Positions 37,024-44,703 of a stretch of 64,000 nt of DNA are shown one piece after another (the first letter of the stretch is position 1; each line of letters opens with the position of its first letter). The notes under the pieces are model-generated. The model saw only the letters and a list, made by a program, of their open reading frames with translations. It had not been told where the DNA came from and ran no database searches. The stretch covers positions 1-64,000 of the forward strand of contig JAGIBP010000006.1 of the NCBI GenBank assembly GCA_017744285.1. The letters are read 5' to 3'. The stretch comes from Variovorax sp. GTDB taxonomy: Bacteria > Pseudomonadota > Gammaproteobacteria > Burkholderiales > Burkholderiaceae_C. A program made the translations under genes and the position numbers.

Positions 37024-37773
37024 TCAAAGCACCTTCGCTTCGTTCTTCAGTTTGTCGACCAGTGCCGCGACATCGGGCACCCTGATGCCCGCGCCGCGCC
37101 GGGGCGGCTCGACCACCTTGAGCGTCGCCACGCGCGGCCTGACGTCCACGCCGAGGTCTTGCGGCCGGAGCGTCTCCATCGGTTTCTTCTTCGCCTTCAT
37201 GATGTTGGGCAGCGTCACGTAGCGCGGCTCGTTGAGGCGCAGGTCGGTGGTGACGATGGCCGGCAGCGCCAGGGAGAGGGTCTCCAGGCCGCCATCGACC
37301 TCGCGCGTGACCCGGGCGCGGCCGTCCGCGATCTCGACCTTCGAGGCGAAGGTCGCCTGCGGCAGCCCGGCTAGCGCCGCGAGCATCTGGCCGGTCTGGT
37401 TGCAGTCGTCGTCGATCGCCTGCTTGCCCAGGATCACGAGGCCGGGCTGCTCCCGGTCGAACAGCGCCTTGAGCAGCTTGGCCACGGCGAGCGGCTGCAG
37501 TTCCTCGTCGGTCGCGACGAGGATCCCGCGGTCGGCGCCGATCGCCATCGCGGTGCGCAGCGTCTCCTGGCACGCGGCGGCGCCGCACGAGACGGCCACG
37601 ATCTCGGTCGCCACGCCCCGTTCCTTCAGACGCACGGCTTCTTCCACCGCGATCTCGTCGAAGGGGTTCATGCTCATCTTGACGTTGGCGAGGTCCACGC
37701 CCGTCTGGTCGGACTTCACCCGGACCTTGACGTTGTAGTCGGCCACGCGCTTCACCGGAACGAGGATCTTCAT
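37024..37773 (-). CDS. etfB: electron transfer flavoprotein beta subunit (EtfB/FixA)
   Basis: Small ETF subunit of 249 residues. Family features: [59 protein letters not shown] (AMP-binding region), and the recognition-loop segment [20 protein letters not shown] with [20 protein letters not shown]. The ATG at 37773 overlaps the nitronate-monooxygenase stop by four bases. This ETF pair belongs to the catabolic cluster and is perhaps not the housekeeping copy. Confidence 0.95.
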   Translation of the reverse strand: MKILVPVKRVADYNVKVRVKSDQTGVDLANVKMSMNPFDEIAVEEAVRLKERGVATEIVAVSCGAAACQETLRTAMAIGADRGILVATDEELQPLAVAKLLKALFDREQPGLVILGKQAIDDDCNQTGQMLAALAGLPQATFASKVEIADGRARVTREVDGGLETLSLALPAIVTTDLRLNEPRYVTLPNIMKAKKKPMETLRPQDLGVDVRPRVATLKVVEPPRRGAGIRVPDVAALVDKLKNEAKVL

Positions 37774-38885
37774 TCGAACTCCGCCAGCTGGCCCATGGAT
37801 TCGACGGTGCCGCCGAACTCCTCGAGCATGTCGTAGATGACCTGGCGCACCGAGGTCTCTTCCTTCATGTGGCCGACGATCTGCCCGACCGGGTAGGTGA
37901 GGAACTCGGGATGGCGCGCCCGGTCGATGCGCAGGCGCGGCTCGGTGTTGAGCACGCTCTGCCACGGCATGGGCAGGAACGTCGGCGCGCCGGGCTGTTC
38001 CCAGGCCTCGGTGAGCTTGCTGCGCAGCATGCGCGCGGGCTTGCCGGTGCGCGAACGGGTCTGCACCGTGTCGTCGGAGCGGGCCTTGAACAGCAGGCTC
38101 TTCATCTCGGGTTCGAGTTCGCTCTCGCGGGTGCCGAGCCAGACCGACCCGCACCAGACGCCCTGCGCGCCGAGCGCGAACGCGGCGGCCATCTGCCGGC
38201 CGCGACCGACGCCGCCCGCCGCGATCACCGGCATCGGCGCGACGGCATCGACCACCTCGGGCCACAGCACCATCGAACTGACGGTGCCCGTGTGGCCCGC
38301 GGCTTCGGTGCCCTGGGCGATGACCAGGTCGAGCCCGGCCGCCTTGTGGCGGCGCGCGTGCTCGACCTTGCCGGTCATCGCGCCGACCTTGATGCCGCGC
38401 GCATGGAGCTGGTCGACGATGTCCTTCGGCGGCGTGCCCAGCGCGCTCACGAACAGCTTGATGTTCTTGTGGCGCAGCGCCACGTCGACCAGCTGCTGCG
38501 CGTGCTCGGGCGTCATGTGGATCTGCCGCACCTCGTGATCGAGCATCGCCTCGCGCTCGGCCGGCGGCAGCGGCGGGATGCCCGCGCGATCGCACAGGTC
38601 CTGGACGAACTTCACGTGATCGGCGGGCAGGCGCCGGAAGTCGATCGTCTCCTGGCCGATCGTCTCGTACTTGCTGGCGAGCAGGAGATTAACGCCGTAG
38701 GGGCGGTCGCCCACCTGATGGTCGATCCAGTCGAGCTCCTGTTCGAGCGCCTCGGGGCCGTAGTAGCTCGTGCCGAGCACGCCGAGGCCGCCGGCGCGCG
38801 TGACTTCGGACACGACGTTGCGGCAGTGGGAGAAGGCAAAGATCGGAACCTCGATTCCGAACATGGACACAAGGGTTGATTTCAT
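37770..38885 (-). CDS. nitronate monooxygenase/2-nitropropane dioxygenase-family flavoprotein
   Basis: FMN-dependent TIM-barrel protein of 371 residues. Phosphate- and FMN-binding segments: [12 protein letters not shown] near the N-terminus, [20 protein letters not shown] (with the family His) and [20 protein letters not shown]. Class I members oxidise nitronates, but many relatives are enoyl reductases or of unknown function, so the substrate is open. The ATG at 38885 gives the standard [15 protein letters not shown] start; upstream residues are proline-rich and non-homologous. It sits between a Bug gene and etfB in a leftward operon. Confidence 0.85.
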   Translation of the reverse strand: MKSTLVSMFGIEVPIFAFSHCRNVVSEVTRAGGLGVLGTSYYGPEALEQELDWIDHQVGDRPYGVNLLLASKYETIGQETIDFRRLPADHVKFVQDLCDRAGIPPLPPAEREAMLDHEVRQIHMTPEHAQQLVDVALRHKNIKLFVSALGTPPKDIVDQLHARGIKVGAMTGKVEHARRHKAAGLDLVIAQGTEAAGHTGTVSSMVLWPEVVDAVAPMPVIAAGGVGRGRQMAAAFALGAQGVWCGSVWLGTRESELEPEMKSLLFKARSDDTVQTRSRTGKPARMLRSKLTEAWEQPGAPTFLPMPWQSVLNTEPRLRIDRARHPEFLTYPVGQIVGHMKEETSVRQVIYDMLEEFGGTVESMGQLAEFE

Positions 38886-38954
38886 CGGATGCTGCGGAGG
38901 TGGTGGAACGAAAGCTGGAGCGGGGACGGGGCGCCGCACGCGCGAACGCGGGCG

Positions 38955-39917
38955 CTATTCCTTCTCGATCTGCGCGGCGCGGATGATCTGCCCCCACTTG
39001 GCGGCATCGGCCGCGGTGAACTGCGTGAACTCGGCGGGCGAGGTGGTGAAGCGGGCCATGCCCCCCGCGGCGTAGACCCGTTCCTGCGCCGTGGGATGGC
39101 GCGTGGCCTGCACGAAGACCCGGTTCAGCCGATCGAGCGCCTCGGACGGCGTGCCGGCGGTGGTGAACAGGCCCAGCCAGTTGGCGAGTTCGTAGCCGGG
39201 CACGCCGGCCTCGGCGATGGTGGGCACGTCGGGCAGGGCCGGGAAGCGCACGTTGTTGGTGACGCCCAGCGCGCGCACCTGGCCCGCCTTGATGAACGGC
39301 AGGCCGGTGCCGACGTCGACCACCGACCAGTGCACCGTGCCGGCGATCAGGTCGTTCATCGCCAGCGGGCTGCCCTTGTATTGGACGTTCGTGGAGTCCA
39401 GCCCCGCCATCTGCTTGAGCAGCTCGCCCGGCACGCGCAGGCCGGGGCTGCCGCTGCCGAGAAACACCTTGCCCGGACGCGCCTTCACGTAGGCGATGAA
39501 CTCGCGCAGGTCGGCCGCCGGCAGGTCCTTGTTGACCACCAGCACCAGCCAGCCCTTGCCGAGCGGCGTGACCGGCGCGAGATCGCGCTGCGGGTCGTAG
39601 GGCAGCTTGCTGAACAGGTGCGGATTCGCCGAGTGCGTGGTGGTGCCGCCCAGGAGCAGCGTATGACCGTCGGGCGGGGCGCTCATCACGGCCTGCACCG
39701 CGATGAGCCCGGAGCCGCCGGGCTTGTTGTCGACCACCACGGGCTGGCCGGTTTCCTGCGTGACCAGCTGGCCGATGGAGCGCGCGAGCGTGTCCGACCC
39801 GCTGCCCGCTGAGAAGGGCACCACGATCCGCAGGGGCTTCGCGTCCTGCGCGGCGGCCGGCGCGGCCAGGCCCGGGAGAGAGCCCACGACGAACAACAGG
39901 GTGCGCAGCATCTTCAT
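38955..39917 (-). CDS. Bug-family (TctC) periplasmic substrate-binding protein
   Basis: Orphan binding protein of 320 residues with a cleavable signal (MKMLRTLLFVVGSLPGLAAP, cleaved near AAAQ at about 24). LRIVVPFSAGSGSDTLARSI and VVVDNKPGGSGLIAVQAVMS are Bug hallmarks; the loop after LLLGGTTTHSANPHLFSKLP completes the ligand pocket. First gene of the leftward Bug-NMO-etfBA operon; its promoter region holds an imperfect ATTCC-type palindrome at 39935. Confidence 0.9.
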   Translation of the reverse strand: MKMLRTLLFVVGSLPGLAAPAAAQDAKPLRIVVPFSAGSGSDTLARSIGQLVTQETGQPVVVDNKPGGSGLIAVQAVMSAPPDGHTLLLGGTTTHSANPHLFSKLPYDPQRDLAPVTPLGKGWLVLVVNKDLPAADLREFIAYVKARPGKVFLGSGSPGLRVPGELLKQMAGLDSTNVQYKGSPLAMNDLIAGTVHWSVVDVGTGLPFIKAGQVRALGVTNNVRFPALPDVPTIAEAGVPGYELANWLGLFTTAGTPSEALDRLNRVFVQATRHPTAQERVYAAGGMARFTTSPAEFTQFTAADAAKWGQIIRAAQIEKE

Positions 39918-39934
39918 GAACGACTTCCTTGTCT

Positions 39935-39966
39935 ATTCCGATATAAGAATGCAATTTCGTTATCGG
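39935..39966. promoter_or_regulatory. imperfect operator ATTCC-N6-AGAAT with flanking CCGATA/TATCGG repeat
   Basis: ATTCCGATATAAGAAT (39935-39950) resembles the ATTCC-N6-GGAAT sites at 35129 and 46029 with one changed base in the right arm. A second inverted pair, CCGATA (39938-39943) and TATCGG (39961-39966), overlaps it. It lies 18 to 49 bases upstream of the leftward Bug gene, in the region divergent to the CoA-transferase gene at 40079. Confidence 0.45.
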
Positions 39967-40018
39967 TATATTAGGCAGACGACCCGGCCTGCGCGCACAG
40001 GGTTAGTACCGAGCCTCG

Positions 40019-40067
40019 TTAATAAATGTTCTTGCTCATGTATGATTTGTTCATGCTCAGGAATGAT
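40019..40067 (+). promoter_or_regulatory. promoter of the 40079 operon with a 20-base direct repeat
   Basis: Two copies of a 20-base sequence, TGTTCTTGCTCATGTATGAT (40027-40046) and TGTTCATGCTCAGGAATGAT (40048-40067), stand 21 bases apart (two helical turns) and match at 17 of 20 bases. A candidate promoter TTAATA (40019-40024), 16 bases, TATGAT (40041-40046) overlaps the first copy; the second would cover the start point. This looks like a cooperative repressor or activator site, probably IclR-type. The reverse complement of the second copy, ATTCCTGAGCATGAACAA, resembles the operators at 35091 and 45973. Confidence 0.55.
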
Positions 40068-40078
40068 AAACCGAAGCC

Positions 40079-41359
40079 ATGAGACACGGGGCCATCACCT
40101 CACCGGTGCGTGCCGCGGCGCTGGATTGGCGCGCGCTGCTGCGCCCCGGTGAACGCGTCGTGTGCGGCCAGGCCGCCGCGGAGCCCTTGACCCTCACCCG
40201 GAAACTGCTGGCCGAGTGGGACGACCGGCCGCTCTGCCTCTTCCTGGGCGCGACCATGAGCCGCACCTTCAATGGCCCTGTGCCGGCCGGGATGCGCTTC
40301 GCCGCGTATGGCGCGATGGGCCACAACGGCCAGCTCGCCGACCGGGGGCTGCTGGACACGATCGCCTGCCACTACAGCGACCTCGGCGCCTTGTTCGCGA
40401 ACGGGAACGACCCGATCGGCTGCGTGCTCCTGCAGGTGTCGCCCGGCCGCGGCGGGCGCCGGCCGAGCCTCGGTCTTTGCAACGACTACCTCGTGCAGGC
40501 CGCGCGGCGCGCGCGGCTGGTCATCGCGGAGGTGAACCCCGACACTCCCTGGACCTTCGGTGCCGAGATGCCCGAAGATCTGCGCATCGACCATTGGGTG
40601 GCGGCGGAGGTGCCGCCCCTGGAAGTGCCGCGAACGGCGGGCCGCGACGTCGACCGGCAGATCGCGCGGCACGTGGCGTCGCTCGTGTCGGACGGCGACA
40701 CGCTGCAGGTGGGCATCGGCTCCATGCCGGACGCGGCGCTCGCGGCGCTGTCCGGCCACCGGCACCTGGGCCTTCACTCGGGCGTGCTGGGTGATCCGGC
40801 CGCGGCATTGATCCAGGGCGGTGCCATCGACAACAGCCGCAAGGGGATCGATGCGGGCCTCTCCGTCACCAACACCGTGAGCGGAACGGCCGCGCTGTAC
40901 CGGTGGCTGCACGAGAACCCGGCGGTCGAGGTTCGGCACCTGTCGTACACGCACGATCGCGGCGTGCTCGGCGCGGTCCACGGCCTCTGCGCGATCAACA
41001 GCGCCTTGCAGGTCGACCTGAGCGGCCAGGGCAACTGCGAGAGCGTCGCGGGCCGGATGCGTGGCGGCGTCGGCGGGCTGCTCGACTTCGCGCGCGCCGC
41101 GCGGTCGTCCAGCCGCGGCGGAAAGTCGATCATCGTGATGCCGTCGACGACCGCCGACGGGCGCGAGAGCCGCATCGTGGCCAGCCTGGGCGGCAACCCG
41201 GTGACCCTCACGAAGGCGGATGCCGACTACGTGGTGACGGAGCACGGCATCGCGAGCCTGCGCAACGTCACCCTGCGCGAGCGCGCGAGGCGGCTCGCCG
41301 CGATCGCCGCGCCGCAGTTCCGGGAATCGCTCGCAAGGAGCGTGGAGCTCGTGCGATGA
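40079..41359 (+). CDS. acetyl-CoA hydrolase/transferase-family (class I) CoA-transferase
   Basis: Protein of 426 residues of the 4-hydroxybutyrate/itaconate CoA-transferase group (Cat1/Cat2/RipA type). Conserved segments: VGIGSMPDAALAAL (about 215), GRESRIVASLGGNPVTLTKA and YVVTEHGIASLRNVTLRERA near the C-terminus. The catalytic-Glu motif usually written LG(I/V)HTE reads LGLHSG here (about 229-234), so the standard nucleophile seems missing. It is followed with a 4-base overlap by a racemase-like gene and then a CitE-like lyase, a set resembling itaconate or citramalate catabolism. Confidence 0.82.
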   Translation: MRHGAITSPVRAAALDWRALLRPGERVVCGQAAAEPLTLTRKLLAEWDDRPLCLFLGATMSRTFNGPVPAGMRFAAYGAMGHNGQLADRGLLDTIACHYSDLGALFANGNDPIGCVLLQVSPGRGGRRPSLGLCNDYLVQAARRARLVIAEVNPDTPWTFGAEMPEDLRIDHWVAAEVPPLEVPRTAGRDVDRQIARHVASLVSDGDTLQVGIGSMPDAALAALSGHRHLGLHSGVLGDPAAALIQGGAIDNSRKGIDAGLSVTNTVSGTAALYRWLHENPAVEVRHLSYTHDRGVLGAVHGLCAINSALQVDLSGQGNCESVAGRMRGGVGGLLDFARAARSSSRGGKSIIVMPSTTADGRESRIVASLGGNPVTLTKADADYVVTEHGIASLRNVTLRERARRLAAIAAPQFRESLARSVELVR

Positions 41360-42474
41360 GCTCCCGCCGGAGCGGCCCGCTGGCCGGCGTGCGCGTCGTC
41401 GAGTTCGCCGGCATCGGGCCGGGGCCGCTGTGCGGCATGCTGCTGGCCGACATGGGCGCCGAGGTCCTGCTGATCGAGCGAAGCGATCCGGGCGACCTCG
41501 GGATGCCCCGGCCGCGCCGCTACGAACTCGCGCATCGCGGCAAGGCCTCGCTGCGGGTGGACCTCAAATCGCCCGAGGGGCTGGCGGCCGCCCGGGCGCT
41601 GGTGGCGGCGGCGGACGTCGTGATCGAAGGCTTCCGGCCCGGCGTCATGGAGCGCCTCGGGCTCGGGCCGGAGGATTGCGGCGCGCTCAACGAGCGCCTG
41701 GTCTATGCGCGCATCACGGGCTATGGCCAGTCGGGGCCCATGCGCCATGTCGCGGGGCACGACCTGAACTACATCGCGCTGTCCGGTGCCTTGTCGGCGC
41801 TGGGGCGCGCGGGGCAGCCGCCCACGCCGCCCATGAACCTGCTGGGCGACTATGCGGGCGGCTCGATGTGCATGGCCTTCGGCATTGCGTGCGCGCTGCG
41901 GGAGCGCGGCGTGTCCGGCAAAGGACAGACCATCGACGCGTCCATGGTCGAAGGCGCGGGCGTCCTGATGGCGCCGTTCTTCGGCCTGTATGCCGCCGGC
42001 ATGCACGACCGGCCGCGCGGGCAGAACCTGCTGGACACCGGCGCGCCCTTCTACGACGTCTATCGATGTGCCGATGGCCGGTTCGTCGCCTTCGCCGCGA
42101 TCGAGCGCAAGTTCCGCCTCGTCTTCGCGCGCAAGGCCGGCGTTGCGGAGGACGTGATGCTCGGCATGGACGACCCGGCGGCCTGGGCCGAGGGCAAGGC
42201 CCTGCTCACGCGCCTCTTCGCCACCCGCTCGCAGCGCGCGTGGTGCGAGCTGCTGGAGGGCAGCGATGCGTGCATCACGCCCGTGCTGGACCACGAGGAG
42301 GTGGACGCGCACCCGCACCATGCGGCCCGCCGGTCTTTCGTTCGGCCGGGCGGCATTTGCCAGCCGGCCCCCGCGCCGCGCTTCAGCCGCACGCCGGGCG
42401 GCATCTCCAGCCCGCCGCCGGAGCCGGGCGCGGGCGGGCAGGAGATGGCTCGCGCGTGGGGTGTCGCGGTCTGA
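41356..42474 (+). CDS. alpha-methylacyl-CoA racemase-like CaiB/BaiF protein
   Basis: Protein of 372 residues from the CaiB/BaiF superfamily. Unlike the two transferase-like paralogues (32639, 44704), it has the racemase catalytic pair: His in VAGHDLNYIALSGAL (about 135) and Asp in GQTIDASMVEGAGVLM (about 193), as in human AMACR and mycobacterial MCR. It would epimerise a 2-methyl-branched acyl-CoA, for example a methylsuccinyl- or citramalyl-type ester. Starts at ATG 41356, overlapping the upstream stop by four bases, and precedes the CoA-ester lyase gene by 24. Confidence 0.84.
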   Translation: MSSRRSGPLAGVRVVEFAGIGPGPLCGMLLADMGAEVLLIERSDPGDLGMPRPRRYELAHRGKASLRVDLKSPEGLAAARALVAAADVVIEGFRPGVMERLGLGPEDCGALNERLVYARITGYGQSGPMRHVAGHDLNYIALSGALSALGRAGQPPTPPMNLLGDYAGGSMCMAFGIACALRERGVSGKGQTIDASMVEGAGVLMAPFFGLYAAGMHDRPRGQNLLDTGAPFYDVYRCADGRFVAFAAIERKFRLVFARKAGVAEDVMLGMDDPAAWAEGKALLTRLFATRSQRAWCELLEGSDACITPVLDHEEVDAHPHHAARRSFVRPGGICQPAPAPRFSRTPGGISSPPPEPGAGGQEMARAWGVAV

Positions 42475-42498
42475 ACGCTGTGCAAGAAAAGGACTCCC

Positions 42499-43398
42499 AT
42501 GCGCTCCCTGCTGTTCGTGCCCGGCGACGATCGCCGCAAGATCGAGAAGAGCCTGCAGACGCAGGCCGACGCCCTCGTGCTCGACCTCGAGGATTCCGTG
42601 GCGCCGGCACGCAAGCCGCAGGCCCGGGCCATCGTGCGCGAGGCCCTCGGCGCCGACCGGCACGGCAAGACCGTCTATGTGCGCATCAACGCCTTCGACT
42701 CGGGCGAGATGCTCGCTGACCTCGCGGCGGTGATGCCGGGCCGGCCGCACGGCATCGTCCTGCCGAAGTGCGAAGGGGGCGAGGACGTGCGGCGGCTCGA
42801 TCACATGCTTTCGGGCGTCGAATGCGCGCTGGGCATCGAGGCGGGGCGCACGCGGATCATCGTCGTCAGTACCGAGACGGCCGCCGCCGTGCTCGCCCAC
42901 GCGAGCTATCGCGATGCGAGCCCGCGCCTGGACGGCCTGATCTGGGGTGCCGAGGACCTGGCCGGCGCGCTCGGCGCCTCGGCGAACCGCGACCCCGCGG
43001 GAGCGTACAAGCCGCCCTTCGAACTCGCGCGCAGTCTGTGCCTGCTGGGTGCCGCGGCGGCGAACGTCCTGGCCATCGATGCCGTCTACACCGACTACCA
43101 GGACCTGGCAGGACTCGCCGCCGAGGCGCGCCGGGCCCGCGAGGACGGCTTCGGCTGCAAGGCCGCGATCCACCCCTCGCAGTGCGGCGTGATCAACGCC
43201 GCATTCATGCCGACCGAGGCGGAAGTGGGCTGGGCGCGCAGGGTCCTGCAAGCGCTGCGCGGCGCGCAGGGGCAGGGTGTCGCGACGCTCGACGGCCGGA
43301 TGATCGATCGGCCCCACGAGATCCAGGCGCGGAGGATTCTTCAGCGCGCACAGAGCCTTCACGAGGCTTGCCGCACGGAGCCTGCGGTAGACTTCTGA
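42499..43398 (+). CDS. HpcH/HpaI-family CoA-ester lyase (CitE-like)
   Basis: Protein of 299 residues like citramalyl-CoA, malyl-CoA or beta-methylmalyl-CoA lyases. Motifs: LLFVPGDDRRKIEKSLQ, ALVLDLEDSVAPARKPQAR (metal and substrate site), LPKCEGGEDV, CALGIEAGRTRII, LIWGAEDLAGALGA and CKAAIHPSQCGVINAAFMPT (CoA-binding end). It would split a hydroxyacyl-CoA to acetyl-CoA or propionyl-CoA plus pyruvate or glyoxylate. Last enzyme gene of the rightward set, 43 bases before the second IclR gene. Confidence 0.87.
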   Translation: MRSLLFVPGDDRRKIEKSLQTQADALVLDLEDSVAPARKPQARAIVREALGADRHGKTVYVRINAFDSGEMLADLAAVMPGRPHGIVLPKCEGGEDVRRLDHMLSGVECALGIEAGRTRIIVVSTETAAAVLAHASYRDASPRLDGLIWGAEDLAGALGASANRDPAGAYKPPFELARSLCLLGAAAANVLAIDAVYTDYQDLAGLAAEARRAREDGFGCKAAIHPSQCGVINAAFMPTEAEVGWARRVLQALRGAQGQGVATLDGRMIDRPHEIQARRILQRAQSLHEACRTEPAVDF

Positions 43399-43441
43399 AG
43401 GCCTTGGCCTCACCAAAGCTCACGTCTGATAGGTCGCTCCC

Positions 43442-44200
43442 GTGGAAGTCAAGCAAATTGCCAATGTTCTCGATCTCATGGAATTCTTCGCGGAGGTCCA
43501 GCGGCCCGCGACGCTTGCCGAGATCTCCAAGCACTTCGGCTGGCCGCGTTCGAGCACCTTCAATCTGCTGAGCACCTTGCTCGGCCGCGGCTATCTCTAC
43601 GAGCCGCGGGCCAAGGAGGGCTACTACCCGTCGAGCCTGTGGAGCCAGTGCATCGACAAGATCCAGCGCGCGGCGCCCACCCCGCCGCAGGTGCGCGAGA
43701 TGCTCGAGGCGCTGCAGGCGGCCACCAACGAGACCGTGGTGCTGGCCGTGGCCAGCGGCTCGCACGCGCTGTTCGTGGAAACCATCGAGTCGAGCGAGGC
43801 CGTGCGCTACTCGGCGCCGATCGGCAAGCGCGTGCCGCTGCATGCCACCGCCACCGGCCGGGCGCTGCTCTCGCTGATGCCCGAAGGCGATCGCGCTTCC
43901 ATCCTGCGCAAGGCGCACTTCACCAGCTACACCGGCGCCACCCTCCTGAGCGTGGACGCGGTCGAGAACGAGATCCGCAAGTCGCTCAAGCGGGGCCATT
44001 TCGAAGGCGTCGGCGAATACTCCGAAGGGCTCAGCGGCTTCGCGCTGCCGCTGCGCGACGAGAAGGGTGACCGGCAGTTCGCCCTGCTCGTCGGCGGCCC
44101 GATGTTCCGCATGACGGCCAAGCGCCAGCCCGTGCTCGAGGCGATGCGCAAGGCCATCCACGACTTCCTGCCGGAATACTCGATCGCGCCTTCGGCCTGA
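43442..44200 (+). CDS. IclR-family transcriptional regulator
   Basis: Regulator of 252 residues: winged helix-turn-helix (about 5-65: IANVLDLMEFFAEVQRPATL, GWPRSSTFNLLSTLLGRGYL) and effector domain (about 80-245; VRYSAPIGKRVPLHATATGR, GVGEYSEGLSGFALPLRDEK). The start is GTG at 43442 with AGG about 7 bases upstream, and it gives the usual short N-terminus. It is co-directional with the CoA-transferase-racemase-lyase genes and convergent to the MaoC gene. A likely controller of neighbours carrying the ATTCA-type element, though which regulator binds which motif is not determined. Confidence 0.87.
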   Translation: MEVKQIANVLDLMEFFAEVQRPATLAEISKHFGWPRSSTFNLLSTLLGRGYLYEPRAKEGYYPSSLWSQCIDKIQRAAPTPPQVREMLEALQAATNETVVLAVASGSHALFVETIESSEAVRYSAPIGKRVPLHATATGRALLSLMPEGDRASILRKAHFTSYTGATLLSVDAVENEIRKSLKRGHFEGVGEYSEGLSGFALPLRDEKGDRQFALLVGGPMFRMTAKRQPVLEAMRKAIHDFLPEYSIAPSA

Positions 44201-44213
44201 GGGGCGTCGCGCG

Positions 44214-44684
44214 CTACGCGCCGGCCGGGGCCGCCTCGGGCGCCCGCTTCATGAACGCCGAGCGCAGGCACACGCAGACCGTCTCCCCGCGCTGGTTGAT
44301 GCCGCGGTGTTCGAACTCCACGATGCCGGCGGTCGGCCGGCTCCTGGACACGCGCTTGGACACCACCCGGGTTTCCACATGGATCGTGTCGCCGGCGAAG
44401 ACCGGCCTGGGGAAGGTGATCTCCTTCATCCCCAGGTTGCCGATGGTCGTGCCCAGCGTGGTCTCCTGGACCGACAGCCCGATCACGAGGGCAAGCGTGA
44501 AGGTGCTGTTGACCAGGGGCTTCCCGAATTCGGTGCCTGCCGCGAACTCGAAGTCCAGGTGCAGCGGCTGCGGGTTCATGCTCAGCACCGTCGCGAGAAG
44601 GTTGTCCGCTTCGGTCACGGTGCGCGTGGTCGCGTGCTGGAAGACGTGTCCCACGTCGAACTGGTCAAAGTAGAGGCCGGCCAC
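44214..44684 (-). CDS. MaoC-family hydratase, mesaconyl/itaconyl-CoA hydratase-like
   Basis: Hot-dog-fold enoyl-CoA hydratase of 156 residues. The R-hydratase active-site segment is present as VLSMNPQPLHLDFEFAAGTE (catalytic Asp-His region) with FGKPLVNSTFTLALVIGLSV, and GNLGMKEITFPRPVFAGDTI is typical of MaoC proteins found beside CitE-like lyases. It would hydrate an unsaturated C5 or C4 acyl-CoA to the hydroxyacyl-CoA that the lyase at 42499 splits. Second gene of a leftward pair with the CoA-transferase at 44704, 19 bases away. Confidence 0.86.
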   Translation of the reverse strand: MAGLYFDQFDVGHVFQHATTRTVTEADNLLATVLSMNPQPLHLDFEFAAGTEFGKPLVNSTFTLALVIGLSVQETTLGTTIGNLGMKEITFPRPVFAGDTIHVETRVVSKRVSRSRPTAGIVEFEHRGINQRGETVCVCLRSAFMKRAPEAAPAGA

Positions 44685-44703
44685 GGTGAGGGTCCTTTCG
44701 TCG

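Noticed and set aside
41356-42474. Annotation as a CoA-transferase like its superfamily relatives at 32639 and 44704
   Set aside because: It carries the His and Asp pair of alpha-methylacyl-CoA racemases (GHDLNY and GQTIDA), which the two transferase-like paralogues lack.
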